A stretch of DNA of 64,000 nt from assembly GCA_963575745.1 (NCBI GenBank), contig CAUYUJ010016305.1, forward strand, positions 271,001 through 335,000, written 5' to 3'. Origin of the DNA: Prorocentrum cordatum. Taxonomy: Eukaryota; Sar; Dinophyceae; Prorocentrales; Prorocentraceae. The position numbers and the translations under genes were made by a program. The notes below the pieces were generated by a model. The model worked only from the letters and a program-made list of their open reading frames with translations, did no database searches and was not told the origin of the DNA. Shown here in pieces: positions 1 to 10,429 of the stretch. Within the stretch, counting starts at the first letter, position 1. Every line of letters starts with the position of its first letter.

Positions 1-619
1 AACGGCCAATTCGCCAATCGACGTGTCAGGGTAGGTCGATCATCCTCCGATTCCCCTCCCTTCCCACAATTTCCCACATCTTCCGAGGAATCAACGATGC
101 CTTATCTCTGTGTGCTTTTCTTCCCCCTCATGCACAGAAAGGTACGGAGGCCGCTGCTCCCCCCAGACCTCCCCAAGAGGTGTACGTCCTGACCACCAGC
201 ACGTTAAGGTCGCTCCAGCCGCGGCGGCAGGGCAACGCCCCCCCCCCCCAAGGATTGAGCCGGGCGTCCCTCTACATGAGGAGTGTTCAAAAATACCAAA
301 AAATGGTCGGGGGACGATTTTTGAGTATTTTTCATTGTTCTGTTAAAATCCGCGTGTAGGGGGACATGCCCGACCTAACCTCAGGAGGCCCCCAGGGGCG
401 AAACCGAAGCAAGGGCAGCGACGAGGAAAGGCGCGCCAGAGATCCGAGCGTACAGTCGGCCCGTCTTCGAAGGATATGCGATGCAGTCATTGGCCTGACC
501 GAAGGAACGATACAGAAGGAACGAAGCCCCTGTTTTCCAAGGAATAACGCACGAGGCACGATAAATCATAAATAACAAGGAGCGATTAATAACGCATGCG
601 ATCCTAAGGAACGACCGAA
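1..619. other. Non-coding flank, no gene seen
   Basis: I see no supportable gene here. Short open frames run in both directions, but none shows a recognisable domain. A run of ten C lies near 240. The stretch ends where a dispersed repeat copy begins. Confidence 0.5.
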
Positions 620-811
620 CCCCTTTTGAAAAGGAAGTGCTTCTTATTCAAGCCGCTCACTGTAAGGATGCACTGGCCTTGGACGCCCGTCTCGAAGCTT
701 CTCGAGCGGGGCGCGGCCAACGAAAGTGGCCAAGGATGGACCGAGGAGGCAAGGATGCAAAGGTAGCCTTGGGAAGGTTGGCCATGCTTACTGTGCGGGC
801 GGACTGTACTA
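620..811. repeat. Dispersed repeat R1, copy 1
   Basis: This stretch is clearly similar to 3463-3612, in the same orientation. Shared blocks include GTAAGGATGCA, GCGCGGCCAACGA, GGATGGACCGAGGAGGCA and CTTGGGAAGG. The two copies differ at scattered single bases, as expected for an old dispersed repeat. No coding function is implied, although both copies leave similar open frames on the minus strand. Confidence 0.7.
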
Positions 812-1485
812 CGAACAGGCAGACCCCCAAGCGTGCCGGGAGACCCATCCCTGAGACCCCAGGACGTCCGTTGATTTTTGGTGTGGAACGTCGCGCTTTC
901 CAGATCATAACCATCGCAAGCCAAGAAAACCCAGGGCACCCTGGAGACAAGCAGGGTACTTCCTTGGCATGGGTCTCCACTGCACTGCGAACAGGCAGCC
1001 CCCCAGAGACAAGTCCCGTTCCGCGCCCCGCCGCAACCACGGCTGCCCTCGCGCCCCCGCGAGGCCACCAGGCAAGGGGGGGGGCGAGACCTCCGTGGTG
1101 AGCGTTTTTCGACATTGGGAGGAAGGGGGGGGGAGGGGCGGGTCTGGCTCCGGGCCTCTGCTTTGTGCGACTGTTTGCAGCAGTGCGTCGATCATGGGGG
1201 AGGCTCCGCTCGCTCGAAACAGGCGCCAACAAAATGGCCAAGATCTGCTCCACGGGGGGGGGGAGGGGGGATGGTTTTGGGGCCCGCGCCGATCGGCGAA
1301 ACAAAACAATGGAAAACACGAACACGTGGGCGTTTTCTGTTTGGGAGGCGCGGCCCCCTCTCTGTCGGGGGGCCGGTCTTCCGCCCCTTGTCCCTTGGTT
1401 GCTGATCCGGGCGCCCCGGCCACGGGCCCCCCGAGGGCCGAGATCGAGGAAAGCCGCCCAGGCTGGAACAGGCAGGTCCCCGTGA
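812..1485. other. G-rich non-coding DNA
   Basis: I see no gene. Several runs of seven or more G occur (1075-1090, 1125-1140, 1250-1265). Short direct similarities around ~820 and ~990 (ACAGGCAGMCCCCC-type) suggest local duplication. Confidence 0.4.
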
Positions 1486-1669
1486 GTGTCGTTTAACCGA
1501 TCCCCATCCCCAGCGGCGTGGCCTGGGCCCCACTGACCGATTTACCCCCTTAGATGGGGAGATAGACCGTATCCTTCGGATTCCAATGGGTGTATCCCCT
1601 ACTGGGGGTGTAATTTGGTGTGGGTCTCGAAGGGGATGGGGATGGGGATGGGGATTGGTTAAACGATAC
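1486..1669. mobile_element. Small inverted-repeat element (MITE-like)
   Basis: About 26 bp at 1486-1511 are the reverse complement of 1644-1669 with only two mismatches; the shared core reads TCGTTTAACC followed by ATCCCCATCCCC. The element is ~184 bp and has no coding capacity, as expected for a non-autonomous DNA transposon or an introner. A good 5' splice-like string, GTGAGTG, overlaps its left end. I found no convincing target-site duplication, so the outer edges are uncertain. Confidence 0.55.
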
Positions 1670-1756
1670 CGACCACTGAGATCCTGGCGTCTGACTGCAA
1701 GCACGCCTTCAGTCAGTCTCGTCCTTTGCGCCGATCAGGGGGTCCCATATACGTGG

Positions 1757-1980
1757 CACCCTATGAGGGTCTTGCTGGGATACATGTCCCAGAGGGCTGC
1801 TTGATCGAGCTCAAGGTTGTAGTGTACGGTTTAGACGACGCACCCTGGGAGTGGCACGTGACCCTCACTACTTACCTGTCCGAGCTTGGCTTCCGCAAGT
1901 TGCTTTTGGAGCCCTGCTACTGGACCAAGCGCGACAAGGGACAGCTGGTGGCACAGATATTGATCGAAGATGCAATTTTT
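1757..1980 (+). pseudogene. Copia reverse transcriptase fragment
   Basis: The frame containing VYGLDDAPWEWH and LLLEPCYW matches the Ty1/Copia RT block usually written YGL..AP..W followed by ..DPCLY. It continues to ILIEDAIF, where an intact RT would have the catalytic [IV]xxDD; here that box is lost and similarity stops abruptly at ~1980. Nothing recognisable lies upstream or downstream, so this is an orphan scrap of about 75 codons. It is not part of the complete Copia element at 26.3-34.3 kb. Confidence 0.75.
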
Positions 1981-2547
1981 TCGAGCCCGGCGTCTTCGCC
2001 TTTTTGCGGGGCCCCAGGACCTTCACGGATCGATCCGGCTCGAAAAATGAAGCAGAAAGATGGGGTCTAGGGCTCCGGGCGTGATGGTTTACGATGTTGT
2101 TTTTTTGTTCGCTGCGTCCGATCTCAGGGTCGTCGGAGATCAGGGCGCGACGTGCGAGCATGCTCGCGCCCCCATGGGTGGTGACCTGCTGGGATCGGCG
2201 CGGGGGTTGCTAAGGGGATATTGGGGGGTATACCAGTGGATGCCGAGGAGGGTTACATCTGGCCTAATCTAGCATACAGGTGGCTTACATGTTCTACAAA
2301 CGGCTTTGCGACTCAGGATCAGCCAGCGTCGACTCGGTAAATCGGATCGATTCGACTCGTGCGTCGGATCGGGCTTCATCGGCACATGATCGAAATCGAA
2401 TCGGGTCGGCTGCGCCAGGATGCACAACAACGCCATGCTCACATCGAGCCGCATCGGATCGGCGGAATATCGGAATCGAGTCGGACCGGGCTGGCCAGAC
2501 TGGACACCGAATCTGGTCGATCGCATCGAAATGGACCCTTCTGCGAC

Positions 2548-3230
2548 CTGGAAGCTCTCCATCTCCTCGTCCATGGCGGAGCGCAGGACGCCCTGCTTCG
2601 AGGTGTAGACGACGTCTCTGAGCATGCCCAAGGCCAGCAGCTCCTTCACGCTCGAGACGCCAAACAGCTGCAGGTTGAGCGGCTTCTTGAAGTACTTCTG
2701 GTAGTAGAACTGCAGGTGGTCCAGGTGCATCCCCTGCCGCTCGGGGTCGTTGACGTCCTTGCCGAACGCGTGTGCCATTAGGTGCAGCTCGAAGGCCAAT
2801 CCCATGACCGTCCAGTCCTCCATCTGGAACTCCTTCTTAGGTGACCCAAAAGGGGGTCCAGCTGAAAGAGGGTGGTGTTATAGATCTCGGGCAATTGAAT
2901 TGCAAACGTATTGCGCCGGAGGATTGTGCTGCATTGTATTGCAAATACTGTATTGCACGCGAAACTCCAACAATACATTTGCGCCCTGGAATGTACTGCA
3001 CGCCTCAAATGTATTGCAACCCAACAAATCTATTGCACCAAATCTGTTGCACCACCCTCTTGTCGCTGGACCCCCTTCTGGGTCAACCCGATCCTTGAAC
3101 AGCGGCACGCCCGCACCGATGTCCTTGACCTCGTCCACCCCGAACAGGTCCAGGCCCTCGAAGTCGATCTTGGCCTCCTCGTCCTCCGGCTCTGGCTCCT
3201 CGGATGGGGACCGAAGCGTGGAGGGACTGG
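2548..3230 (-). CDS. Host gene, two exons split by an introner
   Basis: Two minus-strand exons can be read: one at about 3230-3088 (acidic start, then FEGLDLFGVDEVKDIGAG) and one at 2835-2548 (MEDWTVMGLAFELHLMAHAF and on to DEEMESFQ). They are in frame with each other when the intervening element (see 2836-3091) is spliced out. The second exon ends at CAG|GTCGCA, a good donor, so at least one more exon should follow at lower coordinates; I could not find it. The block YYQKYFKKPL..FGVSSVKELLAL resembles a LOTUS/OST-HTH winged-helix module (RNA-binding adaptor in other eukaryotes), but that is pattern recognition only. Codon use is regular, and acidic low complexity precedes the domain, as is common in dinoflagellate proteins. 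The 5' exon start is uncertain because an in-frame stop lies just upstream. Confidence 0.6.
2836..3091. mobile_element. Introner: TIR transposon forming an intron
   Basis: Arms of 38-39 bp (2840-2877 and 3050-3088) are reverse complements with about four mismatches and one indel; each contains GGGGGTCCAGC and GAGGGTGGTG. The element is bordered by the identical 5-mer TCCTT at 2831-2835 and 3092-3096, which is a target-site duplication. It sits inside a minus-strand coding region whose frame is open on both sides. Removal as an intron is possible either as GT-AG (3087 to 2836) or with a GA donor, which would restore the pre-insertion codons exactly. The interior is AT-richer and repeats TATTGCA. 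This is the known signature of introners reported in dinoflagellates and other algae. Confidence 0.8.
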
Positions 3231-3242
3231 CTCAGGGGGGGG

Positions 3243-3290
3243 ATCTTCTCGGCATGGCATCGGCGATGCATCGCCGATACATCGGCGATC
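3243..3290. repeat. GATGCATCGGC palindromic repeat, copy 1
   Basis: Short overlapping palindromes of the type CGATGCATCG occur here and again, in more copies, at 9265-9340. They could be scattered copies of one short satellite. Confidence 0.5.
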
Positions 3291-3462
3291 GGGCCCCAGA
3301 TGCCGCAAGTTGCTGGGCAGGGTGGGCCGCCCACGAACGGGCAACTGGGGGTCGATGTCTCCCCCCCTAAGACCTTCGACGGCTAGATCTGTTCGATTCG
3401 CCAGCCCCCAGAACATCCGACAGCCTCCTCGGTACAGTCCGCCAGGATCATAAAGGGTGCAC

Positions 3463-3612
3463 GGTAAGGATGCAAGGGCCTTGAATGCCCAGTTCGAAGC
3501 TTTTCGAGCGGAGCGCGGCCAACGATAGTGGCCACGGATGGACCGAGGAGGCAAGGATGCAATGGTACCCTTGGGAAGGATGCCCATCCTTGATCTGCGG
3601 GTTGACTGTATG
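3463..3612. repeat. Dispersed repeat R1, copy 2
   Basis: This is the partner of 620-811, in the same orientation, with conserved blocks such as GCGCGGCCAACGA and GGATGGACCGAGGAGGCA. Divergence between the copies is at scattered single bases. Confidence 0.7.
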
Positions 3613-5374
3613 CTTTTTCATCCAGAGCGGTTGTTTTGAAGCTTCCAGGGCCAGGACAAGGGCCCCCAGGCGCCAAAGACGGCGAAACTCCCCTCGCGCT
3701 ACCTTTTCTTCGAGCCGCCTCAGGTCTGGGCGAGAGCCACTCTCCCCCCTTTTCGGCGCCCCCTGGTCCTTCTTCTCCTCCAACTTCTTCTCCTCGCCCT
3801 CTTCCGGCTCCTGTAGGAGGAAGACTTCCTAATCCTCCTTCTCCTCCTCCGCCGCCTCCTCCTCCTCCGCCTCATCCCCTCCCTCTGGCTCCTCCCTCTC
3901 GACCTCGTCCTCCACCAGCTCCTCCTTGGTCGGTACGCCCATCAGTATGGCGGCCCTACCTAAGCCGATGAAAGGGCCACTAAGCCAGACTAGCCTGGGT
4001 AAACTTACGAATTAAGCTCGCTTCCGCCGGATTGAATGGGATTGCGCGGAACTTAACGGGACTGTACTAGATTTGGCCGGTTTTCGACCACGCGGATCCA
4101 CCAGCGCCGACGCTCAATATAACCTCCTGGGAGTTGCATCCTAAGCGAAGAGAGGAGGGAAGGATGATAATATGAGATGACCTCTCCCTGGGGCCTCACG
4201 CATGTCGAAAGAGAGAAACTACGAGGCCTAGGGGGCTGTCCCTCAAGAGGGGGACCAACACACTTTCTTGGGTCAACAACGAAGGCGAACGCCAACTCGG
4301 TCAGAAAGCCGGCGGGGTGTGCGGCTAGGGTGCAGTAGACAAGACACTGTTATGTATATATGTATATCTTTACCATATATAAACATATATATATGTGTAT
4401 GTATATACACATATATATATATATATGAGGTTCCCCCCAATGTTGGCCGTTACCGGCCCCCGTCCAAGGTACTGTCACGATTCGTGCTGGCGTCCGAGTT
4501 GTCTTTGGTTACTCATAGACACTCCCAGACGGCGCCGAAGCGTGAACTCAACGTTACCGGGTGCTTCCATCGAGACTGCGACAAATACGTACACTGCGCG
4601 TAGATCGATCAACATGATACGTTTTATATTTTTGTTTTGTTTTTTTGTTTGAAGAGTCGACGAGGAAAACAGGCTATGGGTAACTCAATGCTGTAGTCGA
4701 TCTCCTACTCGAGCTATCGCCCGGGGCAGAAACGCTCTCCAAAAGGCAGAAGAGGAGGGCGGGCACGGAGGGGAAAAACGCGGGGGGAACAGGCGGATTT
4801 TCTGGACGAGAAATAAAAACAGCCGTTTCCGAAACGTCCAAATCGTTCCACATCGAACGATTCAACGTTGAACGCCGCTGGCGGGGTCTCCGCCGGTCGA
4901 CACGACACGAACCTACCGTACCGATACCGCTACTCCCAGGACCTCTCATGGGGTGCGTTCTGACCAGGATTTCGCAATGCCAGCGGTATCGATACCTTTT
5001 CCTCCTCTGAGCCCGACCACCAGTCGGGGGAACGTAAAAAAATGTGGTAGGGGCAGAGGTGGGCTCAGCGGGAAGTCGCTAGCCGCTAAACACGGTCCGT
5101 CAAGAGCTGTGAGCATCTGGCAGGGTATGTTCCCCAACCAGACCTTGGGATGAACCCCTCTATGAACGACGTTGACGACGACGACGACGGCGGGTCCTTC
5201 TTCTCCTCCGGCTGCTCAGCCGCCATGGTGCGCGAGCGGCTCGCCGAGGCACCCGCGCGCACGCCCGCGCGCGCGGGCCGCGCCGGCGGGCGGCTGGGCC
5301 GACGGGGGGGGGAGGGCGCGGCTCGTGCCAAAATGGCCTCGGAGCAAACTCCGCCTGCATCCGTCCTGCTCTCC
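3613..5374. other. Non-coding DNA with CT-rich and AT repeats
   Basis: I see no gene. About 3770-3930 is CTC/CCT-rich, giving meaningless proline-rich frames. 4350-4427 is a TA/TATG microsatellite, the most AT-rich patch of this part. The remainder shows no domain in any frame. Confidence 0.5.
4350..4427. repeat. TA-rich microsatellite
   Basis: Runs of TATA and TATGTATA alternate over ~78 bp, standing out sharply from the GC-rich surroundings. Confidence 0.8.
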
Positions 5375-5553
5375 GTCTGTCCTCCTCCTCCTCCTCCTCG
5401 TCCTCCTCCTCCTCCTCCCGTCTATTCCTCCTCCTCCTCCTCCTGTCTCCTCCTCCTTCTCCTGTCTACTTCTACTCATCCTGTCTACTCCTCATCCTCC
5501 TCCTCCTCCTCCTCCTCATCCTCCTCCTCCTCCTCCTCCTCCTCCCTCTGTCT
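5375..5553. repeat. (TCC)n microsatellite
   Basis: CTCCTCCTC-type repeats with small interruptions over ~180 bp. The long serine, leucine and proline frames across it are artefacts of the repeat. Confidence 0.9.
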
Positions 5554-5683
5554 GCTTCTTCTGCGTGCGGCTCTGGCGCACTCTCGAAGAGAGCGAAGCG
5601 GACACTCATTCACGCAGCTGGAGGATCGAGCGCCTGCGACCAGCGGCGTGCCTGGGCTTCCGTGGGCCCCGTGGCTGGGTCGG

Positions 5684-5760
5684 ACGGAGGAGGAGGAGGA
5701 GGAGGAGGAGGAGGAGGAGGAGGAGGAGGAGGAGGAGGAGGAGGGAGAGGGGGAGGGGGA
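5684..5760. repeat. (GGA)n microsatellite
   Basis: A nearly pure GGA tract of about 60 bp followed by GGGAGAGGGGGAGG. It is the complement of the TCC tract 200 bp upstream, so the two could pair as a hairpin. Confidence 0.9.
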
Positions 5761-5990
5761 CAAGCTAGGTGCGCTCGCGTCATATCTGACATCCTACCCC
5801 ACCCTCCCATCCCTTACCATGGCGCAGATCCCCTCTCTACTCGCACAGTCGGATGTCGAGCAGGGCAATGATCCCGAAAGGGTACGCGATGCATTGTAGA
5901 GCACGGCATGGCATGGCGTAGAAGAGCATCGCAAAGCGTAGGTCAACCTAGCATTGCATTGCATGCCGTGGCATGGCACGGGAAATGACG

Positions 5991-6178
5991 CCAGCGCTGC
6001 AGCGGGAGCACGGGTCGAAACGAGCGGAAGCGCGGAGATGAGGCCAGCGCTGAAACGGGAGCACGATTCAGAACAAGCGGAAGCACGGAAATGAGGCCAG
6101 CGCTGCAGCGGGAGCACACATCGGAACGAGCGGGGCCCGAAAATGAGGCCGGCGCCTCGGCGAGAGCAGCATTTTGGG
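5991..6178. repeat. 53-bp tandem repeat, ~3.5 units
   Basis: Units start at 5991, 6044, 6097 and 6149 (spacing 53, 53 and 52). Each begins CCAGCGCTG or CCGGCGC and carries CGGGAGCAC and a GAACRAGCGG block, ending ATGAGG. The last unit is partial. Confidence 0.85.
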
Positions 6179-6299
6179 AAAACATGCAAGCGAAAACCCA
6201 ACTCCGGGGAAACCTGTGTGTAAAAAACAATACGCGGGGGGGGGGACGGACACTTTCAAACCGTCATCAGGGGAAGAGGGAGAGTAGCACTCATATTGA

Positions 6300-7530
6300 G
6301 TAATTGTGGAGGAGGAGGCGGATGGAGGAGGAGGAGGAGGAGGAGGAGGAGGAGGAGGAAGAGAAGGAGGGGGGGTGAGGGCGGTCTGGGGAATAGTCCG
6401 CCCGCGGCAGACTTTCCCAGCGCCTGCCGGCGGCAGAGATAGGCGGCAGAGTGCCTGGCGACGGGGCCGAGACCGACTGCACACGCGTCAGAGTTCGCGC
6501 CTGCCTCCCCTTCCAACTCTGCATGGTTTCCCCCGGGGCCGTAGGCGACCCGAGGAGGGGGGAGCGGAGGAGGAGGAGGAGGAGGAGGAGGGGGAGGGGG
6601 AGGAGGAGGAGGAGGAGGAGCAGGAGGAGGAGGAGGAAGAGGAGGAGGAGGAGGAGGAGGAGGAGGAGAGGAGGAGGAGAAGAGGAGGCTGGGGGAGGAG
6701 GAGGGGGAGGGGGAGGAGGGAGGAGATGGAGGAGGAGGATGGAGGAGGAGGAGGAGGAGGAGGAGGAGGGAGGAGGAGGAGGAGGAGCAGGGGAGAGGAG
6801 GAAGAGGAGGAGAGAGAGGAGGAGGAGGAGGAGAAGGAGGAGGAGGAGGAGGAGGAAGAGGAGGATGGAGAGGAGGAGGAGGAGAGGAGGAGGAGGGAGG
6901 AGGAGGAGGAGGGAGGAGGAGGGAGGAGGAGGATAAGGAGGAGGAGGAGGAGGGATAAGGAGGAGGAGGAGGGAGGAGGAGGAGGAGGAGGAGGAGGAGG
7001 AGGAGAGGAGGGAGGAGGGGGAGGGGGAGAGGTGGGGGAGGAGAGGACGATGAGAAGGAGGAGGAGGAAGGGGGAGGCGGAGGCGGAGGCGGAGGCGGAG
7101 GCGGAGGCGGAGGAGGAGGAGGAGGAGGAGGAGGAGGAGGAGGAGGAGGAGGAGGAGGAGGAGGAGGAGGAGCGGGGGGTCTGGGGAATCGTCCGCACGC
7201 GGCTGACTTTCCCAGCGCCTGCCGTCGCCAGAGATCGGCGGCAGAGTGCCTGGCGACGGGGCCGAGACCGACTGCACACGCGTCAGAGTTCGTGCCTGCC
7301 TCCCCCCCAACTCTGCACGATTTCCCCCGGGGCCGTAGGCGACCCGAGGAGAGGCGAGAGGAGGAGGAGGAGGAGGAGGAGGAGGAGGAGGAGGAGGAGG
7401 AAGATGAGGAGGAGGAGGAGGAGGAGCAGGAGGAAGATGAGGAGGAGAGGGGGGAAAGAGGAGGAGGAGGAGGAAGAGGAGGAGGAGGAGGAGGAGGAGG
7501 AGGAGGGGGAGGAGGAGAACGGGTCACCTA
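6300..7530. repeat. Long GGA purine tract with internal direct repeat
   Basis: The plus strand is almost all purine (GGA/GAG) across 6305-6380, 6550-7175 and 7350-7520. Two copies of a ~178-bp non-repetitive unit interrupt it, at 6383-6560 and 7178-7354, both starting GGTCTGGGGAAT and ending GGGGCCGTAGGCGACCCG. The copies are ~95% alike by eye and lie in the same orientation. The large Glu/Arg or Pro/Ser frames here are repeat artefacts, not genes. Strong strand asymmetry makes triplex or G-quadruplex structure plausible. Confidence 0.9.
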
Positions 7531-8602
7531 AGCCCTTCGGAGAACCAACCACTACACCCATTCGTCCGACCCAGCCTGGGGAGCGGCCCGTCGCCACGGA
7601 GGGAGGACTGCGGGAGGGCCGGCCCGAGAGCGTTCCGAGGTGCCCCACGGGAGGAGGATGGGGCGCGCAGCAAGGGCACTTTGCAACTGTGGCTGTTATC
7701 ACACCAGAGAAGAACCGGGATGCTTTGATCGATAAGGAGATGGACCGGGAACCCGGGAATCCGGAACCCACCGAAATCGGCCTCGAACCACGAACCAGGA
7801 ACCCGGGGACCCCGAACCGGGAACCCAGCCAGCCAAATATCGGCGGAAAGCTTTCGCCAAATCTTGACATTTCCACTAGGACCCCTTCAGTGCGAGCACT
7901 GATAGGGGAATATGGGGCATCCTGGGATTTGTGTTTATTTACGTGTGTGCCCCCGGAGAAAAGATGGGAAAATATGGGATGTGGGCGGAAAAACGAAACT
8001 CCACAACAAATGAGAAATATGGGCACCCTGGGATTTGTGTTTATTTTTTTGTGCGCCCCATGGGAATCATGTTGCATCGCATGACCGCGTTCTTGTCCGG
8101 GCACCGGAAGAATGTGGGAGGATGGTCGGCCCGAGAGCGATCCAAGATGCCCAAGATGGCCCCACAGCGGCCCACGAGAGCAAGGTCGTGGCCTTTCAGT
8201 AGGTTCCTGGGCGATTTTGGCATCCGCGCCCTTTCGGGATCCCGACGCTCCAAGACGGCCCACGATGCCCCCAAGATCGCCCCGAGAGGTCCCCAGGAGG
8301 TCCCCATAACGGCAGGGACGGACTCCCTTCCTGTCCCTCCCTCCAACGGAAGGACAGGGACAGGAGGGATGGGCAGGGAGGGACGGAGGGGCAAAGAGGA
8401 GGGACGAGGGAGAACGCAACCTTGCCCGTCGTCGGCGACGACGGCGACGACCTGACCTGCATCGCGCTCTGGCCAGAATCTCGAGATCGATGCGGCGGAG
8501 CCGCGAGGGCGCCCCCCCCGGCGGAAAGCCCAAAAAGAGGCCAGACGCGCCCCCGATGGTCTCCCCCATCACGATCATCGAGCCTCCTGGACCCTCGAGA
8601 CT
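7531..8602. other. Non-coding DNA with a short duplication
   Basis: I see no gene. A block CCTGGGATTTGTGTTTATTT occurs at ~7921 and ~8029, each following ATATGGG and each followed by a TGTGCGCCCC-like string, so a ~110-bp tandem duplication is likely. 7745-7830 repeats GGAACCCGGGAAC. 8148-8310 holds CAAGATGGCCCC-like words also seen in the 58-62 kb inverted arms. Confidence 0.5.
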
Positions 8603-8629
8603 CGACGACGACGATGACGACGACGACGC

Positions 8630-8661
<32 letters not shown>

Positions 8662-8668
8662 GCGACGA
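8603..8668. repeat. (GAC)n microsatellite
   Basis: GACGACGAC with a few substitutions, ending in a short GGC run. Confidence 0.85.
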
Positions 8669-9490
8669 AACCGTCCAGCCGTGCCAAAGCCGACGTGGCA
8701 GGGCCGGTCCTCCTCACGCGCACCTCCAGGCTGCCAACAACCTGCCGGGGGGGGCGGGGGCCGGGAGGCGCATAGGTCTTGCTCAACCTGTGCCACAGAC
8801 AGCCCCGGCCGACCCTGGAAAACAAGCGGGTAGCAGCCCGATCGTCGCCCTTGCTGGACGCAGCTTGGGGAGAGACTCTTGCCGCTCGGCTGAGCCAATC
8901 GAGTGTAGGATCCGGCTCGTGGATCCACCTTACGGGTGCCTCCTAACGTCCGGAGGTAAGGGGGAACTAAAGTCGCGACGCTGTTGTGGGTAATCCATCG
9001 TTCCGTCGGGCAAGTGGGCTGGCGACCAAATGACGCCATGCAGCTGTGGCGGCTCCGAACTACGTAAACCGTTCGCTGTTCTCGGGATCCGGCCCGAGGC
9101 TGCATGGGCCGACCGGATGTGCATTCATGCAGGCAGTGGGCACCCGAAACTCACGTAAATCACGCGGGGAAAAGCCGGAAGGCTAGGGCGGAAAAGGTCC
9201 GGAATAATGGGGCAGAGGGTAGGTGGCGACATCCGAACTCTATCCCCGCCAACCATCGAAGAATCGCCAACGCATCGCCATTGCATCGCCGATGCATCGG
9301 CGATGCATCGGCGACGTCGGCGATGCATCGGCGACGTTGGCGTGGGGGACCACGGTCCCCAAACGGGTCACTGAGAAGATTGATGGGCGGAAGGGCACCG
9401 CCCAGTGTTGGGGGGCCGATCGAAGAGGGAGCTAGGCCTGGGGCCCAAACCGAGGGCAGCGCGTTGTCGCTGCCACCCGCGCTCACTGGC
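8669..9490. other. Non-coding; palindromic repeat at 9265-9340
   Basis: No gene is supported. From 9265 to 9340 the sequence is a short tandem array of GATGCATCGGC-type palindromes, matching the single cluster at 3243-3290. Confidence 0.5.
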
Positions 9491-9494
9491 GGCC

Positions 9495-9552
9495 TTCTTA
9501 TTATTATTATTATCCTTCTTCTTCTTCTTCTTCTTCTTCTTCTTCTTCTTTT
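9495..9552. repeat. ATT/CTT trinucleotide microsatellite
   Basis: Four ATT units are followed by about thirteen TTC units. Flanks are unrelated. Confidence 0.85.
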
Positions 9553-9779
9553 GAATTGAGGCCCTAAGCTCAGGAGGGAGCGCAGGGGCGGAAAAGGGGG
9601 GGCAGGGAGAGGAGGGGAATGGGGGCCGCGCTGGGGCCCCCGGCGCGGCCTCGGCCGCCGTGATGGCGGAAGCGTCGAAGTCGCAGGAGACAAAGTCGTA
9701 GGCGACGGCGTCCTCCTCCTCTCCTCCCTGACGGCGCTCCCTCTCCACGGGTGGGTGGGCGGGGCTGGCTGGTCGAAAC

Positions 9780-10420
9780 GAGGATCGTGCTTCTTCTTGT
9801 TCTGGAAAAAAACAGAAATCCTGAGCAATATCAGTTCCTTGCTCAACATATTTGTCCAGAGCCTGGAAGAACAAGCGGAATTCCTCTGGAAGATCCGACG
9901 CGTCTTGCTCGATACCTGTAGCGCTCCATGCTCTGTCCAGGTGCGCATGCAAAGCGCGGGTAATCGCGTCTCACATGGCTGGGGGGGTGCCTCTTCTTGG
10001 GGGGCAGTTCTCCAGGTCCCGTCGCTCTCTCACCTCCAATAATCTGCGATGCCCACGTGGGTGCGCGCAGCTCCGCTTGCAGCCAAGACCGCGAATCGTG
10101 CCCCTGAGCTCTGGCAGCCGCGCAGCCAGCAACGCAGTGGAAACCAAGCCTGTTCCAGGTGTTCCAGGACACCGCGAGCCCCGAGTTCAAGACAAACCAT
10201 CAGGAGGCGGCGGGCACTGACAAACAACTGGTTCCACGCAACAAGCTGCCAATGCTGCTTGATGGAGACGTCGGGTCTACCCCAAATATGTCGGTAAGTC
10301 CGAAGCGGCGGAGGGCCTGAACCAGCGCCGCCCGTCAGTCTGTTCCATCTAACGGCAGACCAGGACTAACACGGGGGGGCCTCCAGCAATGCCGAGGGCT
10401 CGTCCAGATCTATGGTATGT
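9780..10420 (-). pseudogene. LINE B tail: PPC methyltransferase-like domain
   Basis: Reading leftward, the minus strand gives GIAGGPP, then after a frame step C-stop-SWSAVRW, a GPPPLRT-like loop, WQLVAWNQLF, LLMVCLELGARGVLEHLEQA, and finally a tail containing ALHAHLDRAW. This order (PPC with a following aromatic and Ser, a PLR segment, a helix ending in EHL/EHP) is a methyltransferase-like domain found downstream of RT in dinoflagellate retroelements. A run of seven C at about 10373 breaks the frame in the middle of the PPC motif and a TAG follows it, so this copy is dead. It continues the element at 10430-13490. The enzymatic role is inferred from motif shape only. Confidence 0.6.
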
Positions 10421-10429
10421 ACACCATGT

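Noticed and set aside
5150-5899. Long Ser/Leu/Glu-rich open frames at 5.15-5.9 kb
   Set aside because: They consist of TCC and GGA repeats read in all frames; no domain or codon bias outside the repeat.
6256-8084. Large Glu/Arg and Pro/Ser ORFs up to 590 codons
   Set aside because: Made by the GGA tract; both strands are open equally, which is a repeat artefact.
9160-9952. Minus-strand ORF over 9.16-9.75 kb as part of LINE B
   Set aside because: Past ~9780 the frames cross a CTT/ATT microsatellite and palindromic repeats and lose any similarity.
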